Both the position numbers and the translations under genes were made by a program. Below, in pieces: positions 54,908-63,831 of a stretch of 64,000 nucleotides of DNA; the first letter of the stretch is position 1; every line of letters starts with the position of its first letter. The notes under the pieces are model-generated. The model was not told the DNA's origin, searched no databases, and was given only the letters and a program-made list of their open reading frames with translations. Source of the stretch: Okeanomitos corallinicola TIOX110 (lineage in GTDB: Bacteria; Cyanobacteriota; Cyanobacteriia; Cyanobacteriales; Nostocaceae); assembly GCF_038050375.1 (NCBI RefSeq), contig NZ_CP150886.1:4939318-5003317 (forward strand), written 5' to 3'.

Positions 54908-55570
54908 TTATTTAATATTAAATCTTGATAATAATGTCTGCCTCATTGCAGAGATGGAATTAAAAACCATATTACAATCTAGGCAGCAATCGCCGCAGTC
55001 TATTGTATTTGGTGGGCATTCTGGCTGACATTCATAATCTTCTACATATACAGAATTTTTGTTATTAATTGAGTGTAATGATTCAATCCCGCCATCAATT
55101 ATCTTTAATTTGATTGGCGGTGGATTTCCTGAGATTACATCTAAATAAATTAAATCTAAAAAAAAAGCTTGACCATCTGTATTAAATGCTGTAATTGGAG
55201 AGTGAAACTCTTGGCTACAATCAGAATTATAGTCAACAATCTGCCATCCATAACTTGTTGTTTCGCCGCAAAAAGTATTCCCGGTTTTTCCTTGAGGAAG
55301 AAATATAGCTCTAGGATTAAACCCTCTATTTATATTCGCTCTTTGGTAATAAGAACCGTTTACCAAAAAACGTGTGCTGGTGTAACTTGTTCCAGGCTCA
55401 CACTCTCTAGTGCTTGAATTATATTTTAAGGAGTAATAGCTAGATAATCCATAAAGATCATATCTTTTGCACCCTTCTAGATAAGGGTCAATTATTTGGT
55501 ATGAATAATTGGCTGTATTCTGGATTTCATGTGTTCCTAAATCCCAAACAATTCGTTTGCATTGCGTCAT
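54908..55570 (-). CDS. Hypothetical Cys-rich protein
   Basis: 220 aa, aromatic and Asn/Tyr-rich beta-type sequence with 12 or more cysteines, concentrated at the C-terminus (CQPECPPNTIDCGDCCLDC). No signal peptide. It precedes the collagen-like gene by 14 bp. A disulfide-stabilised or metal-binding structural protein is possible; not recognised. Confidence 0.65.
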   Translation of the reverse strand: MTQCKRIVWDLGTHEIQNTANYSYQIIDPYLEGCKRYDLYGLSSYYSLKYNSSTRECEPGTSYTSTRFLVNGSYYQRANINRGFNPRAIFLPQGKTGNTFCGETTSYGWQIVDYNSDCSQEFHSPITAFNTDGQAFFLDLIYLDVISGNPPPIKLKIIDGGIESLHSINNKNSVYVEDYECQPECPPNTIDCGDCCLDCNMVFNSISAMRQTLLSRFNIK

Positions 55571-55608
55571 GTGAGTATAAAAATGGGGGGATTCCCCCCC
55601 TAAATAAA

Positions 55609-55932
55609 TTAATAATCTTCAGGATTCAAAGTTGCATCAGCATCTAGTTTCGCCAAGTTAACTGTGATTTGGCGCACAACATAATTATCATTATTTGTTC
55701 CCCTGGGGAGAAATTGATCAAATCCTTTTTCCACGAAAACGGTCTGAGTTAAATCAGCGTCGAAGTATGTTCTATCTAAAGTTGCCAATGCTTTAATAAC
55801 AATCGCAGCGATTACTTTGTCGGCCGTGCAGTTTGCATCCGTCAGTCCCAGATCGGACTTGCTTAGACCTATCGTAGAGGCGGTCTGAGACGCGCCACTA
55901 CCGAGGACTTCTTGTAAGGTTCTTTCAGCCAT
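55609..55932 (-). CDS. Hypothetical protein, first gene of the leftward operon
   Basis: 107 aa from the Met at 55932 (MAERTLQEVLGSGASQTAS); the frame is open to 55986 but the upstream part is hydrophobic and lacks a ribosome site. Mixed helix and strand, with DLTQTVFVEKGFDQFLPRG. No family recognised. It probably starts the seven-gene operon ending at 49891. Confidence 0.6.
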   Translation of the reverse strand: MAERTLQEVLGSGASQTASTIGLSKSDLGLTDANCTADKVIAAIVIKALATLDRTYFDADLTQTVFVEKGFDQFLPRGTNNDNYVVRQITVNLAKLDADATLNPEDY

Positions 55933-56080
55933 GATTACAAACAAATATACTAATACAACTATATATTCGTGGAAGAATACAAGCAATATATTTATGATTT
56001 TTAAGCTAAAAATAATCCCAAAAATTGATAGAGAGATGAAACGCTTGCCCGGTAGTGGTTTCAGGATACGTAAAATTATC

Positions 56081-56087
56081 TTCCCTG
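56081..56087 (+). repeat. Right core repeat of nifD element 1
   Basis: TTCCCTG, identical to 44495-44501. Confidence 0.8.
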
Positions 56088-56548
56088 GATGGAATATAAC
56101 TTCTTCGGTCCTACCAAGATTGCTGCATCTTTACGCGAAATTGCTTCTAAGTTTGATTCTAAAATTCAAGAAAACGCTGAGAAAGTAATTGCTAAATACC
56201 AACCCACAATGGATGCGATTACTGCTAAGTATCGTCCCCGTTTGGAAGGTAAGACAGTTGCAATGATGGTTGGTGGTTTACGTCCCCGTCACGTTGTACC
56301 TGCTTTCCAAGATTTGGGTATGAAGATGGTAGGTACTGGTTATGAGTTCGCTCATAATGATGACTATAAACGTACTACTAACTACATCGAAAACGGAACT
56401 ATCGTTTATGACGACGTTACCGCTTACGAATTTGAAGAATTCATCAAAGCATTGAAACCAGACTTAGTTGCTTCTGGTGTGAAAGAGAAGTATGTATTCC
56501 AAAAAATGGGTCTTCCTTTCCGTCAAATGCACTCTTGGGATTACTCCG
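56081..56548 (+). CDS. nifD: Nitrogenase MoFe protein alpha chain NifD, part 2 (interrupted again)
   Basis: Encodes NifD residues from Trp300 ([20 protein letters not shown]) to about residue 453. It includes [18 protein letters not shown] and ends at MHSWDYS. The last 11 bases GGATTACTCCG (56538-56548) are the core of the classic nifD element of Anabaena PCC 7120. After it the frame reads EPSN and a stop instead of the usual GPYHGYDG continuation, so the remaining ~44 codons are displaced beyond the window. It has no start of its own. Confidence 0.93.
56538..56548 (+). repeat. Left core (GGATTACTCCG) of the canonical-type nifD element
   Basis: Exact match to the 11-base repeat known to bound the PCC 7120 nifD element. 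Only one copy lies in the window. Confidence 0.9.
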
Positions 56549-56562
56549 AACCTAGTAATTGA

Positions 56563-56868
56563 GGTTGAAATATTCACGATTTTAAGGGTTTTGAAAATTA
56601 GAATTTTAGAAATTTAGTTTTTAGCCTAAATTGAATTTATATTTAGATTAATCATGTTCTATAATAACATTGTTTATTGATAACTGCAAGTAATAAAAAT
56701 CTTATTTTATCTGGGTTTGAGCCGATACTTAATTTTTAATATTGGTTATTTTGTTATATGAGATAACTTTTTTGAACTTGAGTTTTTAGACTAAATTTAG
56801 TCTTTAGTGAGGTGAAGCTGTGGTGACGGAAATAAAACGTAGAGATATGATGATATTCTTGTTTTTTA
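56563..56868. other. Left-end non-coding region of nifD element 2
   Basis: About 300 AT-rich bases after the chimeric nifD stop. No gene or strong hairpin seen. It includes the 3' flank of the histidine kinase gene. Confidence 0.4.
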
Positions 56869-58149
56869 TTAATGAATAGGGATTTGAATTATAAATTCTG
56901 TACCTTTACCAATAGTTGATTGACAATGTAATTTACCACCATGTCTTTCAGTGATAATTTGATAACTTATAGACATTCCTATGCCTGTTCCTTTACCTAC
57001 AGGTTTAGTTGTAAAAAATGGGTTCATTATTTTTTTTCTAATCTCCTCACTCATCCCTATACCATTATCTGTGATGCTAATTTCTATCCACTGAGAATCT
57101 ATAACTCTACTTTTGATGTTGATTTTACCGGAATATTCTTCTGGTATTTCTGCTAATTTATTTTGATAAAACTGTTGTTCTATAGCATCAATAGCATTAA
57201 CTAATATATTCATAAATACCTGATTAATTTCCCCAGCATAACATTCTAATAATGGTAATTTTTCATAGTCTTTAATTACTTGAATATCCAAAAGACGATG
57301 TTTTAAAATCATCAATGTACTGTTAATGCCTTCGTGAATATTTACTACTTTAGATTCTGCTTCATCCATCCGCGAAAAATTCCGTAAAGATAAGACAATT
57401 TTACGGATACGTTGCGTACCAACTATCATGGAATTAATCATTTTTGGTAAATCTTCTTTGATATACTCCAAATCAATTTTGTCTATAAATTCCTGAATTT
57501 CTGGATGATGATCAAAGTTATATTTTTGGTATAATTCAACCAGGCTTAATAAGTCTTGAGTATAATCCTGGAGAGGTTCAATATTACCATGAATAAAATT
57601 CACAGGGTTATTAATTTCGTGGGCTACTCCTGCTACTAATTGTCCCAAACTTGACATTTTTTCGGAATGAATCATCTGAGTTTGGGTGAGTTTTAGTTCT
57701 TGAAGAGTCTGTTCTAAATCTTGTGCTTGTTGACGTAATTTTTCTTCTAATTGTTTGCGATTGTTGATATCTCTAGCCACTACAACCACACTATTTTCAT
57801 CCATAGCGGCAATACTAGCTTCAAACCAAACTTCTTGATCAGCAATTGGTAAGCTATACTCTATTTTGACAGTTTTCTTAGTATTTAGTGTTTCTCGAAT
57901 ACAACCCATAATACGATCAGCAAAATCTTTAGGTAAAACATCGTGCAAGGTTTTACCCAACATTTCCGCAGGAGGTTTATATAATGAAGGAGCGCTACTA
58001 GGGGCAATTTTTAAATATTTTCCCTCTGCACTTAAAACGAGAATTACATCTTGAATCGCATTAAACAATGCTAATAATTCTGTTTGAGAAGTTTTTAGTG
58101 CTGCTTGTTGTCCTTCTGGATTTTCCAGATCCTCAGTTTTCAAATTCAT
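56869..58149 (-). CDS. PAS-domain sensor histidine kinase
   Basis: 426 aa, soluble. PAS domain at about 20-135 (FNAIQDVILVLSAEGKYLKIAP). A coiled coil joins it to the HisKA domain, with the phosphorylated His in SSLGQLVAGVAHEINNPVNF (about residue 177). The HATPase has an N box (NILVNAIDAIEQ), DNGIGMS and GKGTGIGMSIS. No receiver or regulator gene is adjacent, so it is an orphan kinase. Its input signal is unknown. Confidence 0.9.
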   Translation of the reverse strand: MNLKTEDLENPEGQQAALKTSQTELLALFNAIQDVILVLSAEGKYLKIAPSSAPSLYKPPAEMLGKTLHDVLPKDFADRIMGCIRETLNTKKTVKIEYSLPIADQEVWFEASIAAMDENSVVVVARDINNRKQLEEKLRQQAQDLEQTLQELKLTQTQMIHSEKMSSLGQLVAGVAHEINNPVNFIHGNIEPLQDYTQDLLSLVELYQKYNFDHHPEIQEFIDKIDLEYIKEDLPKMINSMIVGTQRIRKIVLSLRNFSRMDEAESKVVNIHEGINSTLMILKHRLLDIQVIKDYEKLPLLECYAGEINQVFMNILVNAIDAIEQQFYQNKLAEIPEEYSGKINIKSRVIDSQWIEISITDNGIGMSEEIRKKIMNPFFTTKPVGKGTGIGMSISYQIITERHGGKLHCQSTIGKGTEFIIQIPIH

Positions 58150-58184
58150 GATTTTTCGCCTTTATTTACAAATTGGAAATTGAA

Positions 58185-58475
58185 TCACAAGTTAGGATGT
58201 TTAATAAACTTACGAGCATTGATATCATCATGGTGACAACTAACAATCAAATCAGGATAGAAGTAGACGCTGTTAGGACTAACTTGTACTTTTACATCTG
58301 ATACATTTACTCGACAATCTCTAGGACAGAGATGAGAATATAAAGGTCTGTAAAGATTGAGAGCAATATCATTATGGGGAATTGTAACACCTGTCATGGC
58401 AAAAACTTCACCATTGATATATTCATAGCGAATATCTTGGTCAAGTTCCCATGGGAGATATTCCTCAAAGGTCAT
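58185..58475 (-). pseudogene. Truncated Uma2 (DUF820) family protein
   Basis: 96 aa covering only the N-terminal half of the PD-(D/E)xK-like Uma2 fold (MTFEEYLPWE, RYEYINGEVFAMTG, FYPDLIVSC). Normal members are about 190 aa, and the catalytic lysine-containing strand is missing. Probably a decayed gene. Confidence 0.65.
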
Positions 58476-58778
58476 TCATTTTCGGTGGTTTTTGGGGAAT
58501 GGTGATCATATCAGGATTTTTGTAAGTTTGTTCTGATTATAGCAACTGACAATAATGATCATCAAAAAATAGCTTTTCTTATAACAGCAAAACATGAGAG
58601 CATATTAAGATTAAGAAATTTCGATTGCTCAATCATGCTTAAAGTGTATCTGCAAAGAATTCAGCAACAACAAAAATTGTGTGTACAATATCTTTAGAAA
58701 GATTTAATATGCAGCCAGATTATTGATGAGAAGACATCGTAGAATATTAACGGCAGTTATTTTGAACACATTTTTTCA
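58476..58778. other. Intergenic region
   Basis: No supported gene. AT-rich, presumably with the promoter of the phosphoesterase gene. Confidence 0.35.
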
Positions 58779-59834
58779 ATGAAAAACAAATTGACTTCTA
58801 AGCATCCTCAACTTTTTCAGTTAGTTGTGAGTTTTCTATTATTTCTTTTCATTTTCACAACTGGGGTAAAAGCTGAAACTTTGAGTTCTAAAGCACCAGT
58901 CACTTTTGCAGCCTATGGTGACATACCTTATATGGTTAAATTGGCAGATGGTAGGACTGATGAACAGGTATTAAGAGAAGATATTGCACCGAAAATTCGG
59001 GAAAATGATCATATACCTTTTGTCTTCCATCTTGGTGATCTTGGTCGTCCACAAGATGCTTGTTCTGATGCTTGGTTGGAGAAGAATCAGAAGTTTTGGA
59101 AAGATGAAATAGTTAAACCGGTATTCTATACACCAGGGGATAATGATTGGACTGATTGCGATCGCGAGAGCCTGAATGTGCCACAATCAGAGTTAGAAAG
59201 ACTGGACGCTATTCGACGGGTATTATTCAACAAGCCTAAAACTGTTAATGCTGAATGGCAATATGAACAACAAAGTACCTTACCAGAAAATGAGACTTGG
59301 TGGTATGAAGATATTCGGTTTGTCACACAACATATTGTGAGTACAGATAATGGTCGGTCAGAGATACTTCTCGATGATCCTGAAAAAGTTAATCAACTGG
59401 TAGACCAAAGAGATAAAGAGAATGCAATGTGGCTTGATTATGCTTTTGATCTGGCCAAAAATGATGATACATCAGCTGTCGTTGTAGCGACTCAGTTAGA
59501 TCCATTTACTCCTGATGGTAGTACAGGAGATGTTTTTAGCAGATGTATCAATAATCCTGCTTATAAAGGATTTTGTCAACAATTGCAGACATTGGCAGCA
59601 AATTTAGATAAACCAGTGTTATTGTTGCATGGTGATACTAATGCTTACTGTTTTGATCAACCTTTTCCTGTTTCAGAAACTCCAAAATTATGGCGTTTAA
59701 ATGCACCAGGAGATTATAAGGTAATTGATGCTGCTTTGATATCATTTGATCCAACCAGTTCTGCAAAACCTTTTCAAGTGACTGGACTTTTATCAGGTCA
59801 AGCACCTCCTCAAGTCTGCGATTATAGTAGATAA
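58779..59834 (+). CDS. Exported metallophosphoesterase
   Basis: 351 aa with a signal peptide (hydrophobic 12-30, cut after VKAE). The calcineurin-like metal motifs are AAYGDIPY, HLGDLG and TPGDNDW, with a later histidine in LLHGDTN. Probably a periplasmic phosphatase or nucleotidase; substrate unknown. Monocistronic cargo of nifD element 2. Confidence 0.82.
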   Translation: MKNKLTSKHPQLFQLVVSFLLFLFIFTTGVKAETLSSKAPVTFAAYGDIPYMVKLADGRTDEQVLREDIAPKIRENDHIPFVFHLGDLGRPQDACSDAWLEKNQKFWKDEIVKPVFYTPGDNDWTDCDRESLNVPQSELERLDAIRRVLFNKPKTVNAEWQYEQQSTLPENETWWYEDIRFVTQHIVSTDNGRSEILLDDPEKVNQLVDQRDKENAMWLDYAFDLAKNDDTSAVVVATQLDPFTPDGSTGDVFSRCINNPAYKGFCQQLQTLAANLDKPVLLLHGDTNAYCFDQPFPVSETPKLWRLNAPGDYKVIDAALISFDPTSSAKPFQVTGLLSGQAPPQVCDYSR

Positions 59835-59895
59835 TTCATTGATGATGCTGTGGCTTCGGTCAGCGTAGCGATCGCACTCAGGTCTATAATAGTTT

Positions 59896-60012
59896 TCACT
59901 TTAGATGATGCAATGTTGGTAAGACTGTTGTTTTACCAGCACTGTTTTTTCCTACAATTCCATGTAATCGGGAATTATCGAAATTGAGTTCTGTAGATTT
60001 ATAGCTTATAAG
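59896..60012 (-). pseudogene. Duplicated fragment of the AAA ATPase gene
   Basis: About 80 bases (59928-60010) are almost identical to 62698-62775, the part encoding the P-loop (STELNFDNSRLHGIVGKNSAGKT). The rest of the gene is absent. Confidence 0.8.
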
Positions 60013-60186
60013 TTTTCTTTTTACAGCATATTCCTTTATTATGAAGTACATCATAGCCCCCTCATCGCTTGCGGGGAGGGGGTTGGGGGTGGGGTTCTTG
60101 TACCTTATGACATCGGAAAGTGCTGTAATTCTTGCCAAAATCAAATAATCAAAGTAAACTTAGTTTGTAGACTTAGCTAGAAACCT

Positions 60187-60423
60187 GTGGAAAGTGTAAA
60201 TATCCATCAAGCTAAAACCAACCTCTCACGTCTATTATCTCGTGTAGAACATGGTGAAGAGATCATTATTTCTAACCGGGGTGTTCCCGTCGCAAAGTTA
60301 GTTCCCTTTAGTGTCTCGTCTCACCGCAGAGATAGTTTAGGACAAGATCGAGGAAAATTCGTAATTCCAGAAGACTTTAATGCTCCTTTACCAGAGGACA
60401 TTTTGGCAGCGTTTGAGGGATAG
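60187..60423 (+). CDS. Phd/YefM-type antitoxin
   Basis: 78 aa from GTG. VNIHQAKTNLSRLLSRVEHGEEIIISNRGVPVAKLVP is the Phd fold; the acidic tail (FVIPEDFNAPLPEDIL) should neutralise the PIN toxin. 5-bp gap to the toxin gene. Confidence 0.88.
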   Translation: MESVNIHQAKTNLSRLLSRVEHGEEIIISNRGVPVAKLVPFSVSSHRRDSLGQDRGKFVIPEDFNAPLPEDILAAFEG

Positions 60424-60428
60424 GAGGA

Positions 60429-60833
60429 GTGAAACTACTACTAGATACACAGTGTTTTTTATGGTGGTTTGCTGAACCTGAGCGGTTGAATGAAGAGGTC
60501 ATTTCACATATAGCTGATGAAAGCAATGAACTATGGTTTTCTGTTGCTAGTGTGTGGGAAATGGGGATAAAAGTGGCAATTGGTAAGTTACCGTTACCAG
60601 AACCACTGGATAGTTACGTTTCTAGCCGCATGACCAAATTGGGGGTTAAATCTTTGGAAATTACAACTTCTCATGCACTCAGAACGGTGGTTTTACCTTT
60701 GCATCATCGAGATCCTTTTGATAGAATGATCATTGCACAAGCACAGATGGAAAGTATGATGGTTGTGACTGCGGATTCAATGTTTAAAGATTATCAAGAT
60801 ACTACTATTCTTTGGGCTGGGAATAAAGGTTAA
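60429..60833 (+). CDS. PIN-domain toxin (VapC-like)
   Basis: 134 aa from GTG with GGAGG just upstream. PIN acidic residues in LLLDTQCFLWW, SVASVWEMGIKVA, and HHRDPFDRMIIAQA. A Mg-dependent RNase paired with the upstream Phd-type antitoxin. Confidence 0.9.
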   Translation: MKLLLDTQCFLWWFAEPERLNEEVISHIADESNELWFSVASVWEMGIKVAIGKLPLPEPLDSYVSSRMTKLGVKSLEITTSHALRTVVLPLHHRDPFDRMIIAQAQMESMMVVTADSMFKDYQDTTILWAGNKG

Positions 60834-60924
60834 TACCAATTAAAAATTAGTAACCTACTATTTTATTTATGGAGATTTGAGGATTTTGATATCTTGTATC
60901 ATTTCACAATAGCTTTTACTCAGT

Positions 60925-61698
60925 TTACTCAGACACAATAATGGCAGCTAATCGTTCCTCAATTTTACAGAGATAATCTGTCAAACCCGTATCAACTCCT
61001 CTTTCTCGTAGATGTTTTAAATTTGTCTCTTCCCAACACTGCTTTTCCCGTTCCATATTTCCTGTAAGTTGTTCAACTACTACTTTTACATTTCTCATTC
61101 GTTCAGATTCTTTCTCAGAAGTAGCACGTAATCTGTGTGACTCTATGGAAGGATCAAAACTCAATTTATTTTTGATTTCTTCGAGAATGTGTTCCTCTTG
61201 TTGATTAGATGGAATAAACCCATTTAAAACCCATGCTTCACGTTTTGGATTAGCAGCACCAATTATAATTTCTAATTTTGGTGTTTTATTAATATGTTCT
61301 GAACGTGCTTGTTCAATTCCTTCTTTACGTTCTGGTTGATTATCTAAATCACGGATAAAAATAACAGCTTTAATATGTCGTATTCTTTGCAGAAAACGGA
61401 CTAAATTCAGAACTTTAATAGCTCTTGCTCCATCAGCTTTTAAACGTACACCATCACTATCATGACCTAAAAATCTGGAAGGTTTATATTTTAATTTCTC
61501 TTTTGCATCTTCAATAATTTTGTGAATGTCTCTCCAACAGGAAAATTCTGTTCCTGACTCTAAACCAGTCCAATCAAAACAATGTTGCAGAATATCATCA
61601 TCTAACCAATCGAATTTTTCCTGCAAAACTCGCTCGGCTAATTGAGTAGCAGTTCTAGCATCTGCACCACTTTCAACTATAACAATAAACTCAATCAC
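60925..61698 (-). CDS. TOPRIM-like nuclease partner of the AAA ATPase
   Basis: 257 aa. The N-terminus FIVIVESGADARTATQLAERV gives the TOPRIM glutamate and KAVIFIRDLDNQPER the DxD. A central GHDSDGVRLKADG stretch and helical C-terminus follow. The start overlaps the end of the ATPase gene by 8 bp. ATPase-plus-TOPRIM pairs form OLD-, Gabija- and PARIS-type defence systems; which branch this belongs to cannot be told here. Confidence 0.65.
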   Translation of the reverse strand: MIEFIVIVESGADARTATQLAERVLQEKFDWLDDDILQHCFDWTGLESGTEFSCWRDIHKIIEDAKEKLKYKPSRFLGHDSDGVRLKADGARAIKVLNLVRFLQRIRHIKAVIFIRDLDNQPERKEGIEQARSEHINKTPKLEIIIGAANPKREAWVLNGFIPSNQQEEHILEEIKNKLSFDPSIESHRLRATSEKESERMRNVKVVVEQLTGNMEREKQCWEETNLKHLRERGVDTGLTDYLCKIEERLAAIIVSE

Positions 61699-62809
61699 TG
61701 ACTTCTCCTTCTGTTATCCAATCTTCACCTTCAGCATCCCAAAATTCACCTGTTGTCAAGGTTTCTTTTGCCCATTCTACATCAGGATGTTCATCCAAAC
61801 GTTTCGACATTGTGAACCCTGATTTACTGTTATTTAATATATGGACTTGAGAAGGAGTAAGTGCATCAATAATATAAGGGGAATGAGTAGAAAAAATAAT
61901 TTGCAGGTTAGGATTTTCGGCAATGATTTCTTTAAAAACTGTCATTAACTCGCGTTGTGCTTGAGGATGAAGTCCCTGTTCCACATCATCTAATAAAACT
62001 AAATTAGGTTGATTAGGATTCATTAATACAGTTAATAATCCTAAAGTTAACATTGTTCCTTCGCTAATTGCATGGGCTGGAATACGTTCACCTGTATTCA
62101 TGTCTAGTACAACTTCTTGACCTGTCATTTCCTGAGTTTCTTCATAGGAAATAGGTTTACCGTCAACTTCGATTAAGCGTTCACGAGTGACTGGAACTTT
62201 TGCTCGCTTGATGCCTACTTTGCGTACATTTGGGACAATTCGACTCAGCTTTTTTTCTATTAATTGAAATTTATCTGGAGTTTCATCACGGAGAGAATCT
62301 AAAGTGGGTGCTAATCCTGATCCATCAAATTCAATTTTCGGTGTAATTTCTTCACTGTAAGCTGCTTTGGCAAGATTGGAGGCTATTAATTTTAAATAGA
62401 TAGTATTTTTTAAAGATTGAGGAATCTTGGATATATCTCTAAAACGTGGATCTTGATCCCAATTATATTGATGTCCATCTATATCTAATATAATTGTAGG
62501 GCTATAACCGTCCTGTTTATAGTTGCAGTAAAACTCCCATTTTTTCCTAATATTATCTTGCAAATAACCACTGACTTTGATGAACATTCTTTTTTCACCA
62601 ATTGTTGTCAGAAATTCAGGTGACTTTTCATTTCTAAAGACTTGTGTGGATGATAAATGAGTAAGCATACCTAGACTATGCAATGCTTGTAATATTGATG
62701 TTTTACCAGCACTGTTTTTTCCTACGATTCCATGTAATCGGGAATTATCGAAATTGAGTTCTGTTGATTTATGGCTTTTAAAATTATGAAGTATTAGTTT
62801 TTCTAGCAT
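61691..62809 (-). CDS. AAA (SMC/ABC-type) ATPase, OLD-like
   Basis: 372 aa. Walker A is GIVGKNSAGKTSILQ near residue 30, the signature-like AISEGTMLTLGLL near 245, Walker B PNLVLLDDVEQGLHPQAQ near 275, and the switch His in IFSTHSPYIID. A middle beta/helical insertion (about 60-220) is as in RecF/OLD-type ATPases. Coupled by overlap to the TOPRIM gene. Anti-phage role inferred. Confidence 0.85.
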   Translation of the reverse strand: MLEKLILHNFKSHKSTELNFDNSRLHGIVGKNSAGKTSILQALHSLGMLTHLSSTQVFRNEKSPEFLTTIGEKRMFIKVSGYLQDNIRKKWEFYCNYKQDGYSPTIILDIDGHQYNWDQDPRFRDISKIPQSLKNTIYLKLIASNLAKAAYSEEITPKIEFDGSGLAPTLDSLRDETPDKFQLIEKKLSRIVPNVRKVGIKRAKVPVTRERLIEVDGKPISYEETQEMTGQEVVLDMNTGERIPAHAISEGTMLTLGLLTVLMNPNQPNLVLLDDVEQGLHPQAQRELMTVFKEIIAENPNLQIIFSTHSPYIIDALTPSQVHILNNSKSGFTMSKRLDEHPDVEWAKETLTTGEFWDAEGEDWITEGEVSD

Positions 62810-62883
62810 ATTCTCATCTCTATTTTTTCATAATTCTTGTGAATCATCGGAAGTGCGATCTAATCTGCACTAAAACTTTAAAT

Positions 62884-63831
62884 TCAGGTTCGCAAAAGAT
62901 CGAAATTTTTTTCACTAGAGTAAGCTTGTCTACAACATTGAATCATTTGTAGTTTGTTATACTCTTTTACATAGTTTTCTGATAGAGAAGCACTCATTCC
63001 ATCATAAGTTTTAAGTTTATACCAACAGTCGGATTCAAACATAATTAAAATATGTTTAGAACTGATTGGATAAGCTATTTGGACACCGTGTGAAGTCAAA
63101 CCAGTTCCAAAATTCTGATGCTGTTTAATTACTATAGGATTATCTGAAGTCCATAGTGGAATAGAAGTTGAGTTAATACCAAATAACCATATATGACCTG
63201 ATAAAATTGTTGATATTTCAGAATCTAAGCCTTGATCAAGAACATTAGATATATGAAGTAGGTGCTGCATTATTGAATAGTCTTCGATTCCTACGTTAAT
63301 TAGATCATCTAATTCAATTGAATTTGTTGAATTTTCTATATCAGGAAAAATTATTTCTTCAATATTATTTTTATTTCTTAATAGTGCTTCATCAAGTCTT
63401 GTTTTAAGATTATATGCGGATTGAAATAATCCTTTAATTTTTTGCCTAAACATATTTGTTCTAACTATCTGAAGTGTTAAGAAAGGAGAGAAATTTTTCT
63501 TTGCCTCTTTGTCAAGAACTCCAAGAGAATCAAATAAGTTCTTTTTTTCTATTTCTTCAAGACAATCTATGATCTGTGCCAGAAATTCTCCAAATCTTGA
63601 TTCTACCTTAGAGAGGTCATTTTCTATGACTTGAGATTTTGTTTTATCCCTCAATTCATCAGGTAACAATGAATCAGGAAAGTCATTAAAATATCTCTCT
63701 TGGGCAATATTTTTCACATGAGATGGATAAGAAACCTTTTTTATCTTATCCCACACAAATAATCTGTGTTCTTCATTAGCAAAGTTTTTTAAATAGCACT
63801 GAGGTACGAAGTGTTGCTGCTTAACTATCAT
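62884..63831 (-). CDS. DUF4238 family protein
   Basis: 315 aa beginning MIVKQQHFVPQCYLKNFAN, followed by LFVWDKIKK and NIAQERYFND, the DUF4238 signature. The C-terminus contains GINSTSIPLWTSDNPIVI, also typical. It lies 74 bp upstream of the ATPase on the same strand and may be co-transcribed. Members often neighbour defence genes; the activity is unknown. Confidence 0.82.
   Translation of the reverse strand: MIVKQQHFVPQCYLKNFANEEHRLFVWDKIKKVSYPSHVKNIAQERYFNDFPDSLLPDELRDKTKSQVIENDLSKVESRFGEFLAQIIDCLEEIEKKNLFDSLGVLDKEAKKNFSPFLTLQIVRTNMFRQKIKGLFQSAYNLKTRLDEALLRNKNNIEEIIFPDIENSTNSIELDDLINVGIEDYSIMQHLLHISNVLDQGLDSEISTILSGHIWLFGINSTSIPLWTSDNPIVIKQHQNFGTGLTSHGVQIAYPISSKHILIMFESDCWYKLKTYDGMSASLSENYVKEYNKLQMIQCCRQAYSSEKNFDLLRT

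Larger units (their letters stand above)
44495..56080. mobile_element. nifD excision element 1 (11,586 bp)
   Basis: Lies between the two TTCCCTG copies in nifD codons 298-300, a position different from the PCC 7120 nifD element. It contains a tyrosine recombinase at its left end, duplicated repeat-array blocks, an RHH-type regulator flanked by inverted repeats, and a leftward operon with a collagen-like protein. Exact removal restores the nifD frame. Confidence 0.9.
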
